DNA from: Serratia rubidaea
Lineage (GTDB): Bacteria > Pseudomonadota > Gammaproteobacteria > Enterobacterales > Enterobacteriaceae
Assembly (NCBI GenBank): GCA_901472405.1
Contig: LR590463.1
Coordinates: forward strand, 4,588,001-4,652,000
Direction of reading: 5' to 3'
Length of the DNA stretch: 64,000 nucleotides
A program made the position numbers and the translations under genes. The notes beneath the pieces are model-generated. The model saw only the letters and a list, made by a program, of their open reading frames with translations, was not told the DNA's origin and did not search any database. This document shows positions 33,671 through 41,882 of the stretch, piece by piece; the stretch's first letter is position 1, and the number at the start of each line of letters is the position of its first letter.

Positions 33671-35167
33671 TCACTCCGCCAGCGTCGCGCTCAGCCGCTG
33701 GCGGACCTGCTCTAACGACTCCTGATGATACAGCTTGCCGTCCAGGAAGCGGGTTTTCAGTTCGCCCTGCCGCTCCTGCTGCCAGCTTTGGTTATCCAGC
33801 AGTTGGTAGTCGCCGCGCTCATCCCGAATCACCCGTAACAGACCACGCGCCGACCGCTTTAAGCCGCCGTCGGTTTTCGGCTGTTTGAAAATCGGACGCC
33901 CGACGCCCTGCACCTCGCCGTAGGTCGCCTTCATCGCAAAGCCAAAGGTGTCGCGGGTATGATACTGATAGGTAAAAGAACCCACGCCGAACACCACGTT
34001 GGAGCTGGCGAACCCTTTCGCTTCCAGGCGGCGCAGAATCTCCTGTGCGCGCTCCAGCGTAATCGAATCGCCGTAAATCAGCCCGACGTGAGGATCCAGC
34101 ACCTTGTAACCCTTGCTGTTTACCGTGCCGCCAAAAATTTCCCACAGCACTTCCACCGAGCCTTTTTCTTCCGCGCTGCGCGTCGGACTACGGTCGTAAT
34201 CCGCACCGCTGCCGCACAGGATGGCTACCGGGTCGCCGCTGTCCGGGCGAAACACCACCCGGCCGTCGCGCGCCATAATTTTCGCTTTCAGCTCGCGGGT
34301 AAACTCGGTCAGCACCCGCCAGTAATCCCAGGTATCCGATACGATGGAAACCAGCCCCTGCGGGTACAGGTCCTCAATCAGACGGCGGAAGGTTTCAATC
34401 TCCGCGTCCTGTTCCCCCATGCACATCACGCTGTGCTCGGTGGCCGGGATACTGCCGGCGACAAAATAGTCGCCGTCGGTGGGGTAGTAGCGCTGCGCAT
34501 ACAGAATGGACGGAATATTATCGGTGCCTTTAAAACTGAGCAGGTGGCCGGCACCGGCCTGCGCCACGTCGTGCATGCCCGACATGCCGCGGAAGGAAAA
34601 GTCATGGCTCTGAAAATCCAGGTGCGTCATATCATCACAGGTGCGCGCCGCCCACATCTGGCAAATCTTACGGTAGTGATGGGCAATGGTGGCGTTGGTC
34701 GAGGCCTTCCACAACTCTGCGGAAATCACCGTTTCCAGATAGTTCACCAGCCAGAAGAACTCATCGCGGGTATTGGTGATGGTCAGCACCGGCACCTTCA
34801 TATTGACCTTGCTGCCCTCATCCAGTCCCTTGATATGCAACGGCAGATACCCCAACCGATGCAGCGCGCGGATATGCTCGACGGACACCCGGCCCTGACC
34901 GATATAGCTGTCCATCAGCGCCTTATATTCCCCAACCACCTGCTCTTCCGGCCGGGCAAAGAACTGCTGATTGAACAAATCCACCATAAACCACTGCAGG
35001 AATCCCTGCAGGCCAAAAAATACCAGTTGCCCATCGGGCAGCGGCGAACTGAAGAAGCGGTCGCTGCGCGGCGTAAAGTTGGAGTAAACCCGCGTCGTCC
35101 CCTGCGGATACTGCTCACGGTGGGATACTTTATAACCATCAATCGCCAGAATAGGGTTAGTCAGCAT
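33671..35167 (-). CDS. nadV: Nicotinamide phosphoribosyltransferase NadV
   Basis: Converts nicotinamide plus PRPP to NMN, a one-step NAD salvage that E. coli lacks. The product is about 498 residues. I chose ATG 35167 (MLTNPILAIDGYKVSHREQY); the adjacent ATG at 35170 is only three bases past the AAGGAG ribosome site, while 35167 is six. Family segments include DGYKVSHREQYP, DFSFRGMSG (the HDFSFRGM region near the active site), FKGTDNIPSILYAQRYYP and VVFRPDSGDP, and GVGSFTYQYHTRDTFGFAMK with the substrate-binding residues. It lies 10 bases after the PRPP synthetase-like gene, which would provide its co-substrate. Confidence 0.95.
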   Translation of the reverse strand: MLTNPILAIDGYKVSHREQYPQGTTRVYSNFTPRSDRFFSSPLPDGQLVFFGLQGFLQWFMVDLFNQQFFARPEEQVVGEYKALMDSYIGQGRVSVEHIRALHRLGYLPLHIKGLDEGSKVNMKVPVLTITNTRDEFFWLVNYLETVISAELWKASTNATIAHHYRKICQMWAARTCDDMTHLDFQSHDFSFRGMSGMHDVAQAGAGHLLSFKGTDNIPSILYAQRYYPTDGDYFVAGSIPATEHSVMCMGEQDAEIETFRRLIEDLYPQGLVSIVSDTWDYWRVLTEFTRELKAKIMARDGRVVFRPDSGDPVAILCGSGADYDRSPTRSAEEKGSVEVLWEIFGGTVNSKGYKVLDPHVGLIYGDSITLERAQEILRRLEAKGFASSNVVFGVGSFTYQYHTRDTFGFAMKATYGEVQGVGRPIFKQPKTDGGLKRSARGLLRVIRDERGDYQLLDNQSWQQERQGELKTRFLDGKLYHQESLEQVRQRLSATLAE

Positions 35168-35177
35168 CATGCTCTCC

Positions 35178-36038
35178 TTAATGGGCGTAGATACGCGCAA
35201 TATCAATCAGTTCAACGCGGTCTTCGGCGATATCCGCCGCCGCATACGAGGTAGTGGTATAAATGTTGTCGATGCCCTGGCTCAGCAAGTGCGCTACGCC
35301 GCGGGAAAAGATGCCGTGCGTAACATACAGGCTGACGCTGCGCGCGCCGTGCTGGCGCAGCACCTGCGCCGCGCCGATAAAGGTGCCGCCGGCATCGCAC
35401 AAGTCGTCGACAATCAGCACGTCTCTGTCCCGCACGTCGCCGGCCAGCAGCGCAAACCCGGTCAGTTCGCCGCTCTGCACGTCACGATGCTTGGTCATGA
35501 TGCCGTACTCGTTCAGCGCAAAATGCGCGGCAACGGCATGGATTTTTTTCAGCGCCCCGGCATCCGGCGCGACGGGCAGCACCGCCTGCTGCGTCAGTAA
35601 CTGCGTCAGCCTGGCGCTGTGCTGCATGCAGTGCTGCTGAGCAATGGCATGGAAATGGTCAATCGCCGCCGCAGCGACGTCGCTGTGCGGGTCCAGCACC
35701 GTGACCCGGTCAAACTTCAGCGTATTCAACAGCTGACCGAAGACCTTCAGCGCAAAGCTGTCGCCAGCGCCCATATGACGATCCTGACGGGCGAACGGCA
35801 GATACGGCAGCTCAAGCAGGCTCTCACGGATCGGGTAGTGGTGACGCACCGCCTCCACCAACTGCGCCAGCTGCATAAAGTCATCCATGGTGCGCATCGC
35901 CGCCGCCCGGATACGCATGTGCACGACATTCGCCGCGGCCGGCACGGTGAAACGGGCATAGACGGCGCCATCCGGGAACTGGCCGCTGATAACCGGAACT
36001 TCCTCGTTATCCAGAAATAACCGCAGTGTTGTGTGCAT
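35178..36038 (-). CDS. PRPP synthetase-like protein (ribose-phosphate pyrophosphokinase family)
   Basis: Probably makes PRPP from ribose 5-phosphate and ATP. The 286-residue product shows the two tandem phosphoribosyltransferase-like domains of PRPP synthetases, with LPYLPFARQDRHMGAGDSFA (compare YARQDRK) near residue 78, DPHSDVA for the catalytic loop, and the PRPP loop VLIVDDLCDAGGTFIGAA near residue 210. It is shorter than the housekeeping Prs (~315) and less similar, so it is a dedicated paralogue. It lies immediately upstream of nadV in one operon, with NrtR-type sites upstream. NrtR regulons with such a pair are known in other proteobacteria. Confidence 0.88.
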   Translation of the reverse strand: MHTTLRLFLDNEEVPVISGQFPDGAVYARFTVPAAANVVHMRIRAAAMRTMDDFMQLAQLVEAVRHHYPIRESLLELPYLPFARQDRHMGAGDSFALKVFGQLLNTLKFDRVTVLDPHSDVAAAAIDHFHAIAQQHCMQHSARLTQLLTQQAVLPVAPDAGALKKIHAVAAHFALNEYGIMTKHRDVQSGELTGFALLAGDVRDRDVLIVDDLCDAGGTFIGAAQVLRQHGARSVSLYVTHGIFSRGVAHLLSQGIDNIYTTTSYAAADIAEDRVELIDIARIYAH

Positions 36039-36065
36039 ATCCGACTCCTGTTACTTAATCATTAA

Positions 36066-36078
36066 TGTCCGTAAGACA
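36066..36078. promoter_or_regulatory. Candidate NrtR operator 1
   Basis: TGTCCGTAAGACA, an inverted repeat TGTC-N5-GACA, 27 bases upstream of the PRPP synthetase gene start and about 180 bases upstream of the regulator gene. The same pattern recurs at 36089-36101 and 36211-36223. Confidence 0.65.
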
Positions 36079-36088
36079 CTTATATAAT

Positions 36089-36101
36089 TGTCTAAGGGAC
36101 A
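36089..36101. promoter_or_regulatory. Candidate NrtR operator 2
   Basis: TGTCTAAGGGACA (reverse TGTCCCTTAGACA), the same TGTC-N5-GACA inverted repeat. Its centre is 23 bases from that of operator 1, about two helical turns, so two dimers could bind the same face. Confidence 0.65.
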
Positions 36102-36182
36102 CTAATTGGCAAGTAAAAAAATCACCCATGCAGCAAAAAACAGTCAACGCATTGATAATAAATGAGAATAATATGTACTCGC

Positions 36183-36223
36183 TTGCTGAAGCCCTGGACG
36201 GGCGTTATAGTGTCCCAAAGACC
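36183..36223 (+). promoter_or_regulatory. nrtR promoter with overlapping candidate operator 3
   Basis: TTGCTG (36183-36188), a 17-base spacer and TATAGT (36206-36211) form a good sigma-70 promoter 34 bases before the regulator start. TGTCCCAAAGACC at 36211-36223 matches the other two operator candidates in 11 of 13 positions when compared with site 2 reversed, and sits on the transcription start, as expected for autorepression. Confidence 0.6.
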
Positions 36224-36244
36224 TTTTCAGCGAGAGCCCGCGCA

Positions 36245-36952
36245 ATGTCCACGGAAACCGACTACCTGCAAAACTACGACGCCAGCCGCTTCCCCGCGCC
36301 GATTGTCACGGTGGATAGCGTGCTGTTTACCGTTCATCAGGAGCAGCTCTGCGTCCTGATGGTCAAACGCGCCAACCACCCTTTCCAGGGGCGATGGGGA
36401 TTACCGGGCGGCTTTATCGATCTGCAGCGCGATGATTCCACCGGCGCCACCGCCCAGCGCAAGCTGATGGAGAAAACCGGCATCGCCCCGCCGTATCTGG
36501 CGCAGTTGGCGAGTTTTTCCGGCCGTGAACGCGACCCACGCGGCTGGAGCCTGACCACGGTCTATTTCGCCCTGATCGCCCACGCCGACTGTCAGGCCCA
36601 TATTGCCGATGTGGATGACGCCGCCTGGCTGCCGCTGGCAACGCTGCGCACTCAGCCGCTGGCCTTCGATCATCTGACGATTATCGACGCGGCGCTGCAG
36701 CGCCTGCGGCAAAAAACCGCCTATTCCATGCTGCCGGTCTATTGCCTGCCGACGGAATTTACGCTGTCGCAGTTACAAGAGGTGATGGAGATCATTCTGG
36801 ATCGGTCGGTACAGCGCAAAAGCCTGATGCGGCGCTTTGAAGCGGCGGAGATGTTTGAAGACACCGGCAAAATGATGGCGACAGGCGCGCGCAAGGCGCG
36901 CCTGTATCGTAAAAAGGCGGGGTCGATATGCGCAACTTTTCCCGTAATCTGA
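36245..36952 (+). CDS. nrtR: NrtR-type regulator (Nudix domain fused to winged helix)
   Basis: Represses NAD metabolism genes; in studied members ADP-ribose is the anti-repressor. The 235-residue product from ATG 36245 (MSTETDYLQNYDASRFPAPI) has an N-terminal Nudix domain with GRWGLPGGFIDLQRDDSTGA, then a C-terminal winged helix (LPTEFTLSQLQEVMEIILDR, SLMRRFEAAEMFEDTGK). The Nudix box is degenerate: after GGFIDL the expected RExxEE helix reads AQRKLMEKTGI, missing catalytic glutamates, so it is likely a sensor and not a hydrolase. An in-frame start at 36065 is rejected because it runs through the operator and promoter region. Confidence 0.9.
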   Translation: MSTETDYLQNYDASRFPAPIVTVDSVLFTVHQEQLCVLMVKRANHPFQGRWGLPGGFIDLQRDDSTGATAQRKLMEKTGIAPPYLAQLASFSGRERDPRGWSLTTVYFALIAHADCQAHIADVDDAAWLPLATLRTQPLAFDHLTIIDAALQRLRQKTAYSMLPVYCLPTEFTLSQLQEVMEIILDRSVQRKSLMRRFEAAEMFEDTGKMMATGARKARLYRKKAGSICATFPVI

Positions 36953-36966
36953 TGGTGGAGTAGCCG

Positions 36967-37815
36967 TCAGGCGCGGTAAAACGGCTTATCGCCCAGCATT
37001 GTCGCCCGGTGCATAATGCGCCGCTGCGGCAGGTAATCCGCGTTGGCGTAGTGCTGCGTCACGCGGTTGTCCCAGATGGCGATATCATTTTCCTGCCAGC
37101 GCCAGCGCACCTGAAACTCCGGCTTGGTGATATGGGCAAACAGGAAGCTCAGCAACGCCTCGCTCTCTTTCGCCGACAGATCGACAATCCGCGTGGTAAA
37201 GCCCTCATTGACGAACAGCGCCTGGCGGCCGCTTACCGGATGGGTGCGGATCACCGGGTGCAGCAGCGGCGGGTTTTTCTGCACCGCCTGTTGCCAGCGC
37301 TGATGCTCCTCCTCGCTGCCGCGGTGCTTATATTCCGGGAATGATTTCGTGAAGTCATGCTCCGCCTGCAGGCCGCTCAGCAGCTGTTTGAACGGCGCCG
37401 ACAGCGCGTCATAGGCGGCAATGCCGCTGGCCCACAGGGTGTCGCCGCCGGCGGCCGGCAGCGTTTTGGCCGCCAGAATCGCCCCCAGCGGCGGGTTTTC
37501 GATAAAGGTGACGTCGGTGTGCCAGTTATCGTTGTCCGGCGGATTATTATCGTGGGTGTCCAGCACGATAATCTCCTCCACATCGCTGGCGTGCGGATAG
37601 ACCGGGTGAATATGCAGATCGCCAAAGCGCCCGGCCAGATCGCGCTGCTGCAGCGGCGTAATCGGCTGATTGCGGAAAAACAGCACCTGATGTTTCAGCA
37701 GCGCGTGATACAGCTGCTCAAACTGTCCGTCGCCCAACGGCCGCGCCAGCTGAACATTCTCCACCAGCGCGCCGATATGCGGCCCTAACGGGGTAATCAC
37801 CAGACGTTCGTTCAT
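36967..37815 (-). CDS. tauD: Taurine dioxygenase TauD
   Basis: Fe(II)/2-oxoglutarate dioxygenase that releases sulfite from taurine for use as sulfur source. From ATG 37815 ([20 protein letters not shown]) the product is 282 residues (283 in E. coli). The iron ligands are His and Asp in [10 protein letters not shown] near residues 99-101 and His in [12 protein letters not shown] near 255; the 2-oxoglutarate arginine is in [18 protein letters not shown]. The start overlaps the tauC stop by three bases. Last gene of tauABCD. Confidence 0.98.
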   Translation of the reverse strand: MNERLVITPLGPHIGALVENVQLARPLGDGQFEQLYHALLKHQVLFFRNQPITPLQQRDLAGRFGDLHIHPVYPHASDVEEIIVLDTHDNNPPDNDNWHTDVTFIENPPLGAILAAKTLPAAGGDTLWASGIAAYDALSAPFKQLLSGLQAEHDFTKSFPEYKHRGSEEEHQRWQQAVQKNPPLLHPVIRTHPVSGRQALFVNEGFTTRIVDLSAKESEALLSFLFAHITKPEFQVRWRWQENDIAIWDNRVTQHYANADYLPQRRIMHRATMLGDKPFYRA

Positions 37816-38643
37816 TGTTGTACTCCATGCCACGGGGTCAGACGGCGCTGCAGAGCGCGCAATCCCAGCTCTAAACCAAATGCAATAATCGCAATCACGC
37901 CGATGCCGGCCAGCACCACATCGGTCGCCAGAAACTCACCGGCGGACTGCACCATAAAACCTAAACCGCGCGTCGCGGCGATCAGTTCCGCCGCCACCAG
38001 CGTCGACCAGCCCACGCCCAGCCCGATGCGGATCCCGGTCAGAATTTCCGGCAGCGCGCTCGGCAACACCACAAAGCGCAGCACCTGCCAGCGGTTAGCC
38101 CCCAGCGCGCGTGCGGCGCGCACCCGTACCTGCGCCACGCTGCGCACGCCGGCCACGGTCGACAGCGCGACCGGAGCAAAAATCGCCAAATAAATCAGCA
38201 GAATTTTCGACGTTTCGCCAATGCCGAACCAAATCACCATCAGCGGCAGATAGGCCAGCGGCGGCACCGGGCGGTAAATCTCAATCAGCGGGTCGAGGAT
38301 GCCGCGCACCGTGTCGTTCAGCCCCCATCGCAATGCCGACCGGGATCCCGATCAGCACCGCCGCCAGCAGCGCCAGCAAAATGCGCCCCAGGCTGGCGCC
38401 CAAATGCTGCCACAGCGTGGCGTCCATAAACCCCTGCGGGCCGGCGATGGTTATCAGCTGGCGCAGTACCTGCTGCGGCGCCGGCAGAAACAGCGGGTCG
38501 ATCAGCCCCAGCGCCGTCACCGCCCACCACAGCGCCAGCACCGCCAGCAGCGTTGATGCGCTGAGCCAGACGCGGCGCGGCAGCGTAAAACGGCGCGGCG
38601 ACGCCGGCGTCACGGTCGCTTTCAAGGTGGAATGCAGGCTCAT
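37812..38643 (-). CDS. tauC: Taurine ABC transporter permease TauC, one frame break
   Basis: Inner membrane permease of the taurine importer. The N-terminal part ([20 protein letters not shown] to [10 protein letters not shown]) is in one frame and the remainder ([20 protein letters not shown] onward) in another. One extra base in the five-C run at 38322-38326 explains this, since ATGGGGCTGAAC is expected. Corrected length is 276 residues (275 in E. coli). The ABC permease EAA-like loop is [20 protein letters not shown]. The start codon overlaps the tauB stop (TTATTATGA). Confidence 0.95.
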
Positions 38644-39402
38644 AATAATGCCTCGCGCTGTTGGAAGACCTTGCCCGAGCACATATTCGCGCCGGGCGAT
38701 AAACTCAGAGTCCGATTTGATCGTGCGGCACGCCTCACCGGCGGCGTAGCGGCGGCCGAAGTCGAGCGACAGGCGCTCAACCACCTGCCCCGGCCCCGGT
38801 GACAGCAGCAGCAGCTCGCTGGCTAAAAAGACCGCCTCTTCAATATCGTGCGTAATCAGCAGCACCTGCTTGCCGGTATCACGCCAGATGTTGAGCAGCA
38901 GCTCCTGCATCTGCTCGCGGGTAAAGGCATCCAGCGCGCCGAACGGCTCATCCAGCAGCAGCAGACGCGGATCCGCCGCCAGTGCGCGGGCGATCCCGAC
39001 GCGCTGACGCATCCCGCCGGACAACTGCCAGATAGAATGTTGCTCATAGCCGGCCAGGCCGACGCGGCGCAGCATATCCTGCGCCACCGCCCGCCGCTGC
39101 GCCTTACCGATGCCCGCCAGCTGCAGGCCAAACTCGACGTTATCCGCCACGTTGCGCCACGGCAGCAGGCCCTCATGCTGAAACACCACGCGCGCTCGCG
39201 CCGGGCCGTTGACCGGCCGGCCGTCCAGCGTAATGCTGCCCGCCGCCGGCGACATAAAGCCGGCAATCAGATTCAGCAGGGTGGTTTTGCCGCAGCCCGA
39301 CGGCCCAGCACCACCACCAGCTCGCCGCTGTCGATCTGGAACGACACATCGCGCAGCGCGGACGCCCCTGATACTCCGCGACAGATGGCTGACGTTTAGC
39401 AT
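38640..39402 (-). CDS. tauB: Taurine ABC transporter ATPase TauB, four indels
   Basis: ATPase of the taurine importer. From ATG 39402 (MLNVSHLS) the first ~45 residues are garbled: bases are missing near 39380, 39360 and 39302, together restoring frame just before Walker [17 protein letters not shown]. Filling them gives the expected [19 protein letters not shown] and [13 protein letters not shown]. Further on are the Q-loop [14 protein letters not shown], signature [15 protein letters not shown] and Walker [16 protein letters not shown]. An extra base near 38674-38676 shifts the last codons and removes the proper stop. Corrected length is 254 residues (255 in E. coli). Confidence 0.93.
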
Positions 39403-39412
39403 CTCTCCCCCC

Positions 39413-40407
39413 TTACGACTGCGGCGCAGCTGCAGCTGCTTCACGAAACGGTCGGTAACATAGGCGCTGTAATCCGCGTCAACCTGCGGGATTTTGCCCT
39501 GCTGCTTCAGAACTCTGCGGTATCGTGAATCGCCTTGCTGACCGGCTGGCCCAGCTGACTCACCTGTTCTGCCGCCGGCAGATAGCGGTTGCCCTGCACC
39601 AATGCCGGCACCTGCGCTTCCGGCACCCCGCTCAGCCGCGCCAGCGTGGCGAGATGTTCTTTATCCCCGAGCCAGGCAGCGGGATCGTTCAGGTAGGCCT
39701 TTTGCGCCGCCAGCGAACTGGCGGCAAAGGCGCTCACCACCTGCGGATGCTGCCGGGCGAAATCCTTACGCACCACCCCAGACATCCAGCGTCGGCGCGC
39801 CCCACTCGCCACCTGCGCCGAATCGGCCAGCACCTTGCCGTTTTTCGCCAGTTCGTTTACCACCGGCGCCCAGACGTACGCGCCGTCGATATCGCCGCGC
39901 TGCCAGGCGGCGGCAATGGCCGGCGGCTGCAGGTTGAGGATTTTCACCTGCTCAGGCTTGATGCCCCAGTGCTTCAGCGAAGCCAGCAGGCTGTAATGGG
40001 TGGTTGAGATAAACGGCACCGCAATGCGTTTGCCGATCAGATTCTTTTGGTGAGGTGATGGTGTTTTTCACCACCAGCGCTTCCGAGCTGCCGAGCTGCG
40101 AGGCGATCAGGAACACCTCAATCGGCAGTTTTTGGCTGGCGGCCACCGCCAGCGGGCTGGAGCCGATATTGCCGATTTGCACATCGCCGGAGGCCAGCGC
40201 GCGCAGCACGCTGGAACCGCTGTCAAACTTACGCCAGTCGACCTTGGCGCCGGACTGTTTGGCAAAACTATTTTCCGCCTGCGCCACTTTGGCGGGCTCC
40301 GCCGAGGTTTGATAGGCGACGGTCACATCGACCGCCTGCGCGCTGGCCGCCATCAGCGACAGCGCCAACAACGCCGCGCCGCGTAGAGAAAAGAGTTTGC
40401 CCGCCAT
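39413..40407 (-). CDS. tauA: Taurine-binding periplasmic protein TauA, several indels
   Basis: Periplasmic taurine-binding protein of TauABC. The start is ATG 40407 with a signal peptide ([20 protein letters not shown], then ASAQA) followed by [20 protein letters not shown]. Frame breaks inferred: an extra base in CCAAAAG near 40045, a missing T near 39807 and an extra G near 39778 (compensating, around [18 protein letters not shown]), a missing C near 39515 that creates a false stop after DTAEF, and a missing base near 39440. Corrected, the gene ends ...YVTDRFVK then an alanine-rich tail and TAA at 39413-39415, about 331 residues (320 in E. coli). The ligand region [17 protein letters not shown] is clear. 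Confidence 0.9.
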
Positions 40408-40476
40408 ATTCTGGCTCCGTTGATAACGATCTGTTCAGTTGCCAACAGTTTTATCTGAGCGTATCTAGGCGTAAAA

Positions 40477-40499
40477 GAATAAAAAAGTCTTCTTTATTC
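40477..40499. promoter_or_regulatory. A/T-rich inverted repeat upstream of tauA
   Basis: GAATAAA (40477-40483) and TTTATTC (40493-40499) flank nine bases, 70 bases upstream of the tauA start. E. coli tauA is activated by the LysR-type proteins Cbl and CysB, which bind A/T-rich repeats there. Whether this is such a site is inference. The 263-base interval 40408-40670 holds no gene that I can support. Confidence 0.35.
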
Positions 40500-40670
40500 T
40501 TTATAGAAATAAAAACTTACCCGCTCACGCAAGATATTGCACACACTCTTACCATGGATAAGCGCGCGGTAATCTGGCTTCTCGCCTAAACGCAAGTAAC
40601 ATTGTCTGAAAATAACGCCTTAATCGGCCATATATCTGTGCCGCCATTTATCACAAGGATGCTTTTCTTA

Positions 40671-41821
40671 ATGGAAAATACCCCTGATTTATCCATGACT
40701 ACACAGACCGGCAGCCCTGTTTCTGCCGTCTCCCCCACAGATCTGCCCCAGCTTGCTGACGAACAGCTGACTTTACAGGAACAGGACGAAGTCCAGCGCC
40801 TGGTCGAACAGATCGATATCACCGATCCGGTATTGTCCATTGCCTATGCGGCCAAAACCATGAACAGCATTTCGCGCTTTTCCGAAGCGCTGATGCAAGA
40901 GGTGAGAGCCAAGGATGCCGGCGCGATCGGCGAGCAGCTCACCGACCTGCTGGGCAAAGTGAAAGCCGTCGATTTAAGCGCGTTTGGTGAAAAGAAAAGC
41001 CTGCTCGCCTCCTTGCCGCTGCTGGGGCGCCTCTTCAATAAAATTGAACGCACCATGGCGGAATATCAAACGCTGGCGCAGCAGGTGGACAACATCAGCA
41101 AAAAGCTCGAACAGACGATGGTGGAGCTGCTGCGTAATATCGCCACGCTGGAACAACTATTTACTCACAACCGCGAGTTCTTCCAACAGATTAACCTGCA
41201 CATTATCGCCGGTAAGCAAAAGCTGGCGCTGATACAGAACGGGGAACTGCGCCTGGCGCAAGAAAAAGCGGCCCATTCCAGCGACGCCATGGATGCCAGT
41301 ACGTGCGCGACCTGATGGAAGGCGTCCAGCGCTTTGAACGCCGGCTGCATGACCTGATGATGTCGCGCACCATTGCCGTCCAGACAGCGCCGCAGATCCG
41401 CCTGATGCAAAGCAACAGCCAATCGCTGGCGGAGAAAATCCAAAGCAGCATTCTCACCACCATCCCCGTCTGGAAAAGCCAAATCGTGCTGGCATTGTCG
41501 CTCAACTCTCAGCGACAGGCGGCCAAGCTGCAAAAAGACGTGGCGGATACCACCAACGACATGCTGCGCCGCAACGCCGAGCTGCTGCAAACGGGCACGC
41601 TGGAAACCGCACGCGAGGTGGAACGCTCCCTGGTGGATGTTGAAACGCTGCGCGACGTACAGGGCCGTTTACTCAGCACCATTGAGGACACCGTAACCAT
41701 CGCCAGCGAAGCGCGGGTGCGCCGCGCCGAGGTGGAAAAAGAGCTGGCGGGCATGGAGCAGGAGCTGCGCAGCCGGCTGGCGGCCATTGCGGCAAACCAG
41801 CGTCCGGCAGCCAATGCCTAA
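40671..41821 (+). CDS. TelA-family (toxic anion resistance) protein, one frame break
   Basis: Member of the TelA/KlaA family (PF05816 type), linked by name to tellurite resistance but with no known biochemical activity. The gene is broken by one missing C near 41296 (GATGCCAGTACG for GATGCCCAGTACG). The first part (MENTPDLSMTTQTGSPVSAV to SSDAMDA) and second part (RDLMEGVQRFERRLHDLMMS onward) join as one 383-residue protein. It is almost all helical, with core segments LLASLPLLGRLFNKIERTMA and TTIPVWKSQIVLALSLNSQR, the latter a TelA hallmark. The start is uncertain; ATG 40659 and TTG 40602 are in frame. It lies upstream of an XpaC-family gene, a pairing known from Firmicutes. Confidence 0.87.
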
Positions 41822-41824
41822 CCG

Positions 41825-41851
41825 GCGTTCAGCACAATGCTGAACGCTTTT
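41825..41851 (+). terminator. Hairpin between the TelA-family and XpaC-family genes
   Basis: A perfect 10-base stem, GCGTTCAGCA (41825-41834) with TGCTGAACGC (41838-41847), loop CAA, followed by four T residues. It lies 3 bases past one stop codon and 31 bases before the next start. With so short a T tract it may terminate only partly and set the ratio of the two proteins. Confidence 0.65.
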
Positions 41852-41882
41852 AACAACTTACGGATTAGACTTTTCTCCGCCT

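Noticed and set aside
33959..35254. A 431-codon open frame on + opposite nadV
   Set aside because: It runs exactly antisense to nadV and its product has no recognisable motif. Long antisense frames are common where third codon positions are mostly G or C.
38281..39444. An apparent TauB-TauC fusion protein
   Set aside because: The long frame arises because an extra base near 38674 removes the tauB stop. The overlapping TTATTATGA stop/start of tauB and tauC is intact once corrected.
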